From positions 1 through 64,000 of the forward strand of contig JAHIRF010000008.1 in assembly GCA_018818785.1 (NCBI GenBank): a stretch of DNA of 64,000 bases, read 5' to 3'. Positions 57,079 to 64,000 of the stretch are shown here, one piece after another (positions within the stretch are counted from its first letter, which is position 1; the number at the start of each line of letters is the position of its first letter). Position numbers and translations under genes: made by a program. The stretch is from Thermoplasmatota archaeon (GTDB lineage Archaea > Thermoplasmatota > Thermoplasmata > UBA10834). A model generated the notes under the pieces. It did no database searches, was not told the origin of the DNA, and saw only the letters and a program-made list of their open reading frames with translations.

Positions 57079-60000
57079 TCACTTCGAGTAGCGACGTATG
57101 CCGACTCCGAGCGCTGTTACCGCCAACGCAGCAGCCACCGCAACCACCGTGAGCGACGCTACCTCTGCAGAGGATGATATCCCAGTTGCAGACGCCTGCT
57201 CACCCGACACGATTTCTGCTGGCGTCGATAATGCCAGGGCTTTCGGAGGCGATGCGATAACGTTGAACTCAATCCACGGTGCTCCGTGATATCGCGTTCC
57301 ATCCAGTCTGTATACGCTGTCGAAGTCCTTCGGACCGAGTATCGTCAGGGTCTTGGCAGCGTCATCGTACATTGGCGTCAAGTCTATTGGCGACGATGGG
57401 TTTGTCTGGAAGTATCCGAGCTCTAGGGTCCCGTCCTCACGTATGTCCATGAATCCATGGTTGTCGCCACCGATCAGATCTCCGTAGTCGGTCTTAGGAG
57501 CCGTGGTCGGTTTGCCCAGATATCCGATCTTCTCACCCATTGGGAGCTGGAATATCAGTGCATCATGTTCGCCAAGGTCGAGCCAGCCAGGAGTCGTATC
57601 GTACTTGACCTCTTGTCCGAATAAAGCGTCTCCGCTGTTCCAGCTAGTGTACTTCAGGTTCTCATAAGGCGCATATTCGGACGGATGACCCATTTGCGTT
57701 GTATAGTCGATTCTCACCGGCTCCCAGACCCATGCGGGGTCATCGACGGTCCCGTTCGCCTTGACCGCATGCAGACTATACTGGCAGACAGCATCCGAAG
57801 TAAGGTTCGAATCGATCGTGCCGTACTCCACCTGCATGGAGAAGTCCTCCCAGTACGGTTGATGGGCGCAGATGTTCGCATCGTCGAGCCAGCGGCACAT
57901 TAGGATCTCGAATCCCCAGCTGACATGTCCAATGGAAAGGACGACGTTGCCATCGCCATCAACTCTCATGTCCATCATCGTCGCAAGGTCGACGTAAGGC
58001 CATTCGAAGCCACACCAGATATCGAACACATCGTTCCCCTGGTCATCGATCCATGTCTGCCAATAGCTCATGTAGCTCGCTTTGTTGGCAGCCCACCAAG
58101 TGGCAGGGGTGTCCGCCTGTGGCATGTCGAGCCATACCTGAGCAGCAGGCCGGTTCAAGACGATCTCATAGGTCGTGCCAAGGTAATATCCGTCGTTGCC
58201 ACTATCGACGAGGTCATCGCCTGCCCAACCGGCAGTGCCGCTCCAGGTCGGTATCCAGTAGTCATCCCACCATTCGTAGGACAGGTACTGGAAGTATAGA
58301 TCCATCGACACAGATGGCGTCCCGGTCACGGTAGTCGGTCCACGAATCGGCATGAACTCAGGGTCGGTCACAGTGAGCTCCGGAATGTACTCCCCTTCCA
58401 TAGCCCATCTGTAAGGAGCGAATATCATGCCCTGGTAGAGTTTATCCGTTCCAGTTCCAACCGTATATCCAGGCATGTAAAGCAACGTGTTGTTGCCTTC
58501 TTCACTCGTTATGACATAGCTGTCGTCGTAACTCACCACGCGGCCCCAGTCTTCGTTCGTCCACCATTCACCCCATGGTTCCTCAAACATATCATACATC
58601 TCGTATGTCATTGAGCGATACCTCGGTATCACAACGGTGATAGACGCGCTGTCCGTCAACGAACCGACGCTGGTGTCCGTCACCTCGATGGTCTGAACGC
58701 CCGGAGTTATCAACACAAACTCGTTCGTGAATGTGCGTGTCCCCGCATCACCTGCGACGAATTCGTATTCCGATGGTAGCACCACCGAACCGGCCACGTC
58801 GCTGCTTTCGAATTCTATCGTGCCAGTGTACTCCGTATCCAATTCATGGTATTGATGCTCCACGCTGACCGTCAGCGTGAACTCAGCCCCGACATCGACC
58901 TCGGCAGGCGCGCCTTCGATCATCAGGTAGGTTGAGACCAGATCCTCGATGTCGATACCGCTCTGGGTACCAGTAGCACTTGTTACCACAGTATCTGCCA
59001 CCGTTAGGCTGAATATTCCTGGATCATCGAACTTCACAGCATTCTCGAACAGGCGTTCTCCATCGTCCAAGGCAGGCACGAATGTGTAGTCCGCAATCGG
59101 AGTCCATCCGCTTGCTGCGTCTGTCGAGAACTCGATCGTACCATCGTATTCATTGAAGACGTTGTTGTACTGATCATATGCCGTCACCAAAACATCGGAT
59201 ACGTTGCCTTCCCACATCGAAGTTATCCCTGTCACGGTGAAGTGATCTATAATCGGCACCACGTCCGTCACAAATATCTTGGTCTGATATCCAGTCAGAG
59301 ATGGATCACTCACGTCTATGACAGTGACGTTGAACCACCCAAGCACGGTGAAGTTCACGAGTTCCTCGAAAGTGTGGCTACCCATATCCGTGGCAGGTAC
59401 GAATGTGTAGTTGGGCGGAAAGTCTACGCCGGTTTCATTCGCCGTGAAGTTTATCGTGCCGTCGTATCCCGGGAATATGCGATCGTATTGATCGTATGCG
59501 TCCACCGTCACGGTCTCATTGACCTTCTGCACGACCGTATTCGATATTCCATATACATCGAGATATGTCGCGACGGCTTCGGGCAAGACTTCCACAGTCA
59601 CCGACCCTATGATCGACCCATCAACCGTATCCGTCGCCGTCAACGTCTGCATCCCGGGAGTCCCGAACATCACAGATGCTGGGAGTGTAATCTCGCCAGC
59701 ATCCAGGATATCGAAAGTCTGGTCGCTGATTGACGGAGACAGCAGGTCAGTACACGTGAAGGTTACGGTCCCCACGTACGTCGTGTAGGGATTGTCCCAT
59801 TGATCCAGCACAGTCACCGTCAGGTCAGACAATGACTCGTTGGCATACGATGGGTCGGCTACATCGGTCAGCACGAAATGAGGTACTGGCATCTCCTCGA
59901 CAACGATATTCAACTGCGAACCAGATATCGATGGCGTATCGACATCATATGCAGTAAGGTCGTGCGTACCAGGAGTCATGTAGGTGACCGCATCGCTCGG

Positions 60001-62583
60001 GAATGTCTTCATCCCACCATCAGTCAGCAGGAACGTATACTCGGTCGGTGAGAAGATCGCGGCACTGTCGTTTGACGAGAATTCTATCGTTCCAGTGTAT
60101 GTCGGGTACAACTCACCAAACTGATCCAATACGATCACATCGAATCCGGATGATTCGCCTTCCATGATCGGACTGGTAACGTTCTCGACCCGTAGCTCAT
60201 ATGGATATGGTGCCTCAGTCACGGTGATGGCGAACTGCGCCCCGAAGATGGTCATATCATCGGTATAGTTGACAACCAAATCGTGCTCGCCCAGCGTGTT
60301 GAATACGACCTCACCCGCAGCGAAGGTGTGCGTGCCGGCGTCACCTACATCGAAGGTATAGTTGTCTGGCAGCTCAGCGAGTGGATCCGTGGACGAGAAT
60401 GTTATCGTCCCGGCGAAGGTTGGGACCAATTCGTCGAATTGATCCAACGCCGATACGGTGAAGCTCGAAGACTCTCCTGCCACGATCGGGTCGGTGTAGC
60501 CTGACACATCGAACAATGTCAGCTCGGCCGGTCCTGTCAACCGGAATTCGATCGTTGGCATACCATATGGCAGCAGCCCCAAACGATCCCACTCTGATTC
60601 GAGCAATCCCGATCGATCCTGGTCACGAGACCATGTCCACATATCAATAGGGCCTACGAACTCGATCATCCTATCGGTAGTATCGATCGATATCTGACCC
60701 GGGAAGTCTATCGCCATTGGCTCCATGTAATCGACCGTCATGAGCCAATCCTCCAGCGCGAACTCGCCAGGCTGTATGTGTCTCAAGAACATCTGCTCCC
60801 CGGAGGGCCAGGTGAACCGCACGGTCTCGCCTTCTGTCAGGTTGAGCACGCCAGGCACGTAATCGTAGTACATCTCGGTTCCGTACAACGGACTTCCTGG
60901 CGCGGTGCAGGTGTAGGTCTTGCCCTCATACAGTTCGAAGAGGGATGGGTGAGCGAGCGATGTTATGTAATCTGCGAGCAGCCCTTCCCACATCCAGCAG
61001 GGTAATCCATCATCAGTGGTCTCATACGCATATATGGCATACTCAATTGCGGTCGATATGTCTAGGTCCATCATCTCGGGACCGATCTCCGCATGCATCG
61101 AGAAATCCTCGAACCAGTACTCGGTATCGTCCATCCATGCATCGTGCATCCACCTCGACATCAGGGCCTCGAATCCCCATGAGACGATCAACTGGTTCAC
61201 AACAACCTGATCACCGACGCGCTCGGCTGTGAGCTCGTGCTTGAACGGCTGTAACATGTACTCATACATGCAGTAGATGTCGAGCCTGTCGTTCGCTTCG
61301 GAATCGATGTAGTTCCACCAGCTGGTTCTGACAGATGCACCATTCGTCGTCCACCAGGAAGCGAATGTATCCCATTCGTTCGAAGGCATGCCAAGGACGG
61401 ACATCGCTGCAGCCTGGTCGAGAGTCGTCTCTCCTTCGAATATCGTGATCCATCCATCGTTGTTGTCCGCAGCGGAGGGTGAGAGAACAGCTAACTCGGC
61501 GTCAGTTCCATATGTGAAGTACCAATCGAGCACGGCGTTGCCACCGGTCGTGGTCCCGAGGTTCGGGAGGAACAATGGTCGCTCGTTCATGTTGATATCG
61601 GTCATGTTCCTTCCGGTTATGTCCAACCGCATGTTGGAATAAGTCCAGACGTTGCCCTCCTGAGAACCATCGACCCAGTCATATACATAGGGATAACTGT
61701 CACTCCAAGTGACCTCGTCGCTTCTCTTCTCGTACCATTCACCGAAAGGCACATTGAACATATCATACCAATAGTAATCGACCGTCCTTGGGTACTCTTC
61801 CCCACTTACGGTTATCATCGAAGAACCCGTGGCGCTGTGTGTGCTGTCAGTAGCTGTTGCGTTCAACCAAGCAACGCCCTCGACGAGGCCGGTGAATGTG
61901 ACACTCTCCCCCTCAGTGGCACTGAGGGTGTACTCACCAGTTGCAGGACCCTCGACGTCCCATGAGAGATCTACCCCAGTCATCTCGCCTCCGACTGAAT
62001 CGTAGGCAGTGGCAGTGAATATGGAACTCACATCCACGGAGACCGTCTTGGTAGCCGGGACTATGGTCACACTGTTCAGATACGGCGGATTGATCGTTAT
62101 GTCCTGAGCCACGGTCTCGTTCAAATCATCGATCTCGACGAGACACGAAAGGGTTCCCGTTCCACCCACGTTGTTGACGGTGAGGTTGCAGTAACGGTTC
62201 CCGGACAGGTCAAGGGATCCAAGCGTGATGGGGTCCCTCAACCATCTGTAGTCAACGCTGGAATTGCCATCAAGTGACGTCGTTTCGCCAGTGTCAACAT
62301 TTCGCAACACGGATGAAACATAGAACATCACGATGGATCCCGCTTCCGCCGTCACTTCCGTCGCAGGATATACGGTGACGACAAGTTCCATTTCAGCAGT
62401 CCCTTCATCACCACCATCATCCACCATCAGAACATAGACAACGGTGCTCAGCAGCAGGATCGCGACAATAATCGCAACGATCATCAGCCAAAGCTTTCTA
62501 CCGCCCTTGCTCTTTGGTGGCGAGATGGGTTCTGGTGAAGCATTCTCGCTAGCTGGCTCACTAGTTGACAGGCCTTCAGACAT
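57079..62583 (-). CDS. Giant cell-surface protein: repeated domain, six Ig-like repeats, two membrane anchors
   Basis: The 1834-residue protein has a short cytoplasmic tail, an N-terminal helix (LWLMIVAIIVAILLLSTVVYVLMV, about 31-54), two Ig-like domains (about 60-260), a large domain A (about 265-600), six Ig-like repeats of about 106 residues (about 687-1320), a second copy of the large domain, B (about 1320-1700), and a C-terminal helix with RRYSK. Copies A and B share blocks such as YDMFxxPxGEWY, VSWGFExLMxRWxxDA and EDFSMxxE. No catalytic motif was recognised. Both ends appear to be in the membrane, with a huge external loop. It is divergent from a solute-binding gene, with about 620 bases between. 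GGGGG lies nine bases before the ATG. Confidence 0.88.
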   Translation of the reverse strand: MSEGLSTSEPASENASPEPISPPKSKGGRKLWLMIVAIIVAILLLSTVVYVLMVDDGGDEGTAEMELVVTVYPATEVTAEAGSIVMFYVSSVLRNVDTGETTSLDGNSSVDYRWLRDPITLGSLDLSGNRYCNLTVNNVGGTGTLSCLVEIDDLNETVAQDITINPPYLNSVTIVPATKTVSVDVSSIFTATAYDSVGGEMTGVDLSWDVEGPATGEYTLSATEGESVTFTGLVEGVAWLNATATDSTHSATGSSMITVSGEEYPRTVDYYWYDMFNVPFGEWYEKRSDEVTWSDSYPYVYDWVDGSQEGNVWTYSNMRLDITGRNMTDINMNERPLFLPNLGTTTGGNAVLDWYFTYGTDAELAVLSPSAADNNDGWITIFEGETTLDQAAAMSVLGMPSNEWDTFASWWTTNGASVRTSWWNYIDSEANDRLDIYCMYEYMLQPFKHELTAERVGDQVVVNQLIVSWGFEALMSRWMHDAWMDDTEYWFEDFSMHAEIGPEMMDLDISTAIEYAIYAYETTDDGLPCWMWEGLLADYITSLAHPSLFELYEGKTYTCTAPGSPLYGTEMYYDYVPGVLNLTEGETVRFTWPSGEQMFLRHIQPGEFALEDWLMTVDYMEPMAIDFPGQISIDTTDRMIEFVGPIDMWTWSRDQDRSGLLESEWDRLGLLPYGMPTIEFRLTGPAELTLFDVSGYTDPIVAGESSSFTVSALDQFDELVPTFAGTITFSSTDPLAELPDNYTFDVGDAGTHTFAAGEVVFNTLGEHDLVVNYTDDMTIFGAQFAITVTEAPYPYELRVENVTSPIMEGESSGFDVIVLDQFGELYPTYTGTIEFSSNDSAAIFSPTEYTFLLTDGGMKTFPSDAVTYMTPGTHDLTAYDVDTPSISGSQLNIVVEEMPVPHFVLTDVADPSYANESLSDLTVTVLDQWDNPYTTYVGTVTFTCTDLLSPSISDQTFDILDAGEITLPASVMFGTPGMQTLTATDTVDGSIIGSVTVEVLPEAVATYLDVYGISNTVVQKVNETVTVDAYDQYDRIFPGYDGTINFTANETGVDFPPNYTFVPATDMGSHTFEELVNFTVLGWFNVTVIDVSDPSLTGYQTKIFVTDVVPIIDHFTVTGITSMWEGNVSDVLVTAYDQYNNVFNEYDGTIEFSTDAASGWTPIADYTFVPALDDGERLFENAVKFDDPGIFSLTVADTVVTSATGTQSGIDIEDLVSTYLMIEGAPAEVDVGAEFTLTVSVEHQYHELDTEYTGTIEFESSDVAGSVVLPSEYEFVAGDAGTRTFTNEFVLITPGVQTIEVTDTSVGSLTDSASITVVIPRYRSMTYEMYDMFEEPWGEWWTNEDWGRVVSYDDSYVITSEEGNNTLLYMPGYTVGTGTDKLYQGMIFAPYRWAMEGEYIPELTVTDPEFMPIRGPTTVTGTPSVSMDLYFQYLSYEWWDDYWIPTWSGTAGWAGDDLVDSGNDGYYLGTTYEIVLNRPAAQVWLDMPQADTPATWWAANKASYMSYWQTWIDDQGNDVFDIWCGFEWPYVDLATMMDMRVDGDGNVVLSIGHVSWGFEILMCRWLDDANICAHQPYWEDFSMQVEYGTIDSNLTSDAVCQYSLHAVKANGTVDDPAWVWEPVRIDYTTQMGHPSEYAPYENLKYTSWNSGDALFGQEVKYDTTPGWLDLGEHDALIFQLPMGEKIGYLGKPTTAPKTDYGDLIGGDNHGFMDIREDGTLELGYFQTNPSSPIDLTPMYDDAAKTLTILGPKDFDSVYRLDGTRYHGAPWIEFNVIASPPKALALSTPAEIVSGEQASATGISSSAEVASLTVVAVAAALAVTALGVGIRRYSK
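58622..60530 (-). repeat. Six tandem Ig-like repeats inside the giant surface protein
   Basis: Six units of about 106 residues each share the frame xLxVxDQxxxxxxxYxGTIxFS, then a YTF strand, an xDxGxHTF turn, and a PGxxxLTxxD ending. For example, unit 1 has LDQFDELVPTFAGTITFSS and unit 2 has LDQFGELYPTYTGTIEFSS. The DNA of the repeats has diverged, so duplication is old. Confidence 0.8.
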
Positions 62584-63200
62584 TTACTAGTTCCCCCACG
62601 AACGACTCAACTGTCGGAGCTGAGGTTGTACCGATTCCCAGCTATAAATAATCTATTGAAACATTATTCGAATCAGCGATTCCAATACGAAAATGTTTCC
62701 GACGGCGGACGCCATAGATAGCCCTAGACAGATGTATCACGCCATATTATTGAAACCAGCCCGGTCTCGCATAGAACAATCGAATGAAGACGAGGGAGAG
62801 TATGTCTGACCATAGAGAATCCAGATCATTCCGTTACATTCAGTAGATATCCGCGATGAAGAGCTCGATCCACCAGAGATCATTTCGGCAAACGAGATAC
62901 CATGAACATTTTACCAATTACTTCCAGAGAATTGCGGATAAAGGACTACATTTTCCAATAAATTATCATAATGAGTTTCAGTACTCGAACCACTTCGCAT
63001 TTTCGTAACGATAGGTCGGAATGTTCATATACGAAAGTTCTCATTAATGTTCAAGTTCGAAACGCGGATACATCAGCGGCGTGGAATGGTAGGGGAAGAA
63101 TTGAGTTCCACACAGATGTGGTCCTCGAAGCGTTTCGGTCATGTTTCGCGATTGGGGATATCGTGAAAATCTTGCAAGCTGAAACCAAGGGGGAAAGTAA
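62584..63200. other. Divergent intergenic region, low in GC
   Basis: About 620 bases between the surface protein and the solute-binding gene. It is AT-rich, especially 62650-62700 and 62905-62980. It holds the surface protein promoter on the left. On the right, TTCATATACGAAAG (near 63022-63035) is a possible promoter for the binding-protein gene, which would leave a leader of about 150 bases. GGGGGAAAG (63189-63197) is its ribosome binding site. ATTGAAACCAG (about 62750) matches the motif near 85 and 5463. The open frame at 62971-63213 lacks protein character. Confidence 0.45.
62643..62652 (-). promoter_or_regulatory. TATA element of the giant surface protein gene
   Basis: The minus strand reads TATTTATAGC about 62 bases upstream of the ATG at 62583, placing transcription start near 62620 and leaving a leader with GGGGG (62593-62597). 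Confidence 0.55.
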
Positions 63201-64000
63201 GTGGGTGACTTAGTTCGAAGAGTCTTGTCCATGAGCGTTGTCGCACTGATTGTAGGAATCCTGTCCATACCTTTGGCAGGCATCTTTGGGATGATTGGAC
63301 CAGCCGAGGGGGCTGATGAAGAGGTGGTCCTGAAGGTAGGGTTCATGCAGATGGTTGATAACCTCAATCCGAATGTCGGATTGAGTGATGCAGCCTACGT
63401 CTACTACGGTTTAGTCTATGATGCCTTGCATACCGTGCAGGATGACTTCGTCACTGAAGGCAATCTCGCAACATCCTGGAGGATGGTCCCTGCGGACGAC
63501 CCTGAGCTCATCGCATCTGGCGAACCGCTTGGGTCCGTCTGGGAATATGACATAACGGAAGATGCATATTGGCACGACGGACAGCCTCTTACAGTAGATG
63601 ACGTCGTGTTCACATTTAACTTGAACATCTTTGAATACGATTCATTCTGGGCATATCAGCCGTATGCGTACTTCATGCAATATGCTGAAGCTATCGACGA
63701 GAATACAATCCGGATCCACTACTATGACAGAGAGACGGAGGAACCTCTGCCATGTGCATATGCGCACTTGATTTGCATACCGATTCTCCCGAAGCATAAG
63801 CTGCAGAGCATGGATCCATTTGACATCGCATTCAACTGGCAGGGAGTGTTCGACGGAGAAGAGTATCCTGTTGTTGGGACTGGACCGTTCACAGCCACGG
63901 AGTACATGTACGACGAATGGAATTCCGGAGACCACATAACGCTCGTCAAGAACCCTAACTACCATGGCGGATCAGACGATGATTGGGAAGTGAGCTTCGA
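63201..64000 (+). CDS. Family 5 ABC transporter substrate-binding protein (partial)
   Basis: The coding region runs off the right edge, so only the first 266 residues are seen. It has a signal sequence (LSMSVVALIVGILSIPLAGIFGMI, ending near EGADEE), then the oligopeptide-binding family pattern: KVGFMQMVDNLNPNVGLSD, WEYDITEDAYWHDGQPLTVDDVVFTFNL, PILPKHKL, and VGTGPFTATEY. This is an OppA/DppA-like receptor for peptides or similar solutes. The GTG at 63201 is the start: it has GGGGGAAAG upstream and a stop (TAA) directly before it in frame. Permease and ATPase genes probably follow outside the window. Confidence 0.92.
   Translation, partial: MGDLVRRVLSMSVVALIVGILSIPLAGIFGMIGPAEGADEEVVLKVGFMQMVDNLNPNVGLSDAAYVYYGLVYDALHTVQDDFVTEGNLATSWRMVPADDPELIASGEPLGSVWEYDITEDAYWHDGQPLTVDDVVFTFNLNIFEYDSFWAYQPYAYFMQYAEAIDENTIRIHYYDRETEEPLPCAYAHLICIPILPKHKLQSMDPFDIAFNWQGVFDGEEYPVVGTGPFTATEYMYDEWNSGDHITLVKNPNYHGGSDDDWEVSF

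Noticed and set aside
59242-59733. Plus-strand frame of 163 codons inside the giant surface protein
   Set aside because: It runs antisense through the Ig repeats and has no protein-like features.
62971-63213. 80-codon frame upstream of the solute-binding gene
   Set aside because: It reads as non-protein, overlaps the start of the binding protein and leaves no room for its ribosome binding site.

Overview
The window looks like a chromosomal segment of an uncultured archaeon, most likely of the Thermoplasmata / Methanomassiliicoccales side of the tree. The evidence is archaeal-type glycyl- and valyl-tRNA synthetases, a ThiD-ThiN fusion, a ThpR/LigT RNA phosphodiesterase, a SAMP/MoaD-type small protein, two DUF835 proteins, archaeal histidine kinases, many genes with a TATA-like element about 25-30 bases before the start codon (leaderless transcripts), and others with GGTGAT/GGAGG ribosome binding sites. 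Several proteins (NAD+-dependent DNA ligase, one DEAD-box helicase, LD-carboxypeptidase, class A beta-lactamase-like hydrolase) belong to families better known from bacteria. No rRNA, convincing tRNA, CRISPR array, IS element or phage gene was found.

Layout. 1-5.9 kb: sparse and AT-richer, with a zinc-ribbon membrane protein, a DEAD-box helicase, two very small candidate genes, a secreted propeller-like protein with a sorting-type C-terminus, and a small membrane protein. 6-16.2 kb: mostly metabolic and redox singletons (SDR, Fe-S cluster protein, B12 radical SAM enzyme, aldo/keto reductase, GNAT, a two-gene ABC-2 exporter, parvulin, a non-pyrrolysine MttB homologue, a methyltransferase). 16.3-28.2 kb: translation and information genes, including a DEAD-box helicase, an Fe-S assembly factor, ValRS, a SAP/SWIM protein, a histidine kinase, and a tight five-gene minus-strand run: amidohydrolase, universal stress protein, CBS protein, GlyRS, DNA methyltransferase. 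28.3-37.4 kb: ferredoxin, PrsW protease, ThpR, a fused LutB/LutA-like Fe-S protein, ThiDN, a glycosyltransferase with a PAP2 phosphatase, a membrane FKBP, and MoaD/SAMP.

37.8-48.3 kb: a copper P-type ATPase, a very long coiled-coil protein with a small N-terminal domain, a degenerate kinase, a zinc-ribbon protein, and a PolX-LigA pair whose coding regions overlap by one base and look like a repair unit. 48.4-57 kb: LD-carboxypeptidase, an HTH-nucleotidyltransferase-fold protein, a multi-TM DUF835 protein, a beta-lactamase-like hydrolase, a HAD phosphatase, a second DUF835 protein, a duplicated Cys-motif miniprotein, and a PAS-GAF-GAF histidine kinase. Sensory genes are concentrated here without a visible response regulator. 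57-64 kb: an 1834-residue cell-surface protein with membrane anchors at both ends and a symmetric domain plan (large domain, six Ig-like repeats, large domain), divergent from a truncated oligopeptide-binding ABC transporter protein.

The best candidates for something undescribed are the 1834-residue surface protein with its divergent solute-binding partner, the 742-residue coiled-coil protein, the PolX-LigA unit, the HTH-NTase protein lacking a catalytic Asp, and the tandem Cys-repeat miniprotein. All functions are inferred from reading sequence motifs; no database search was run.
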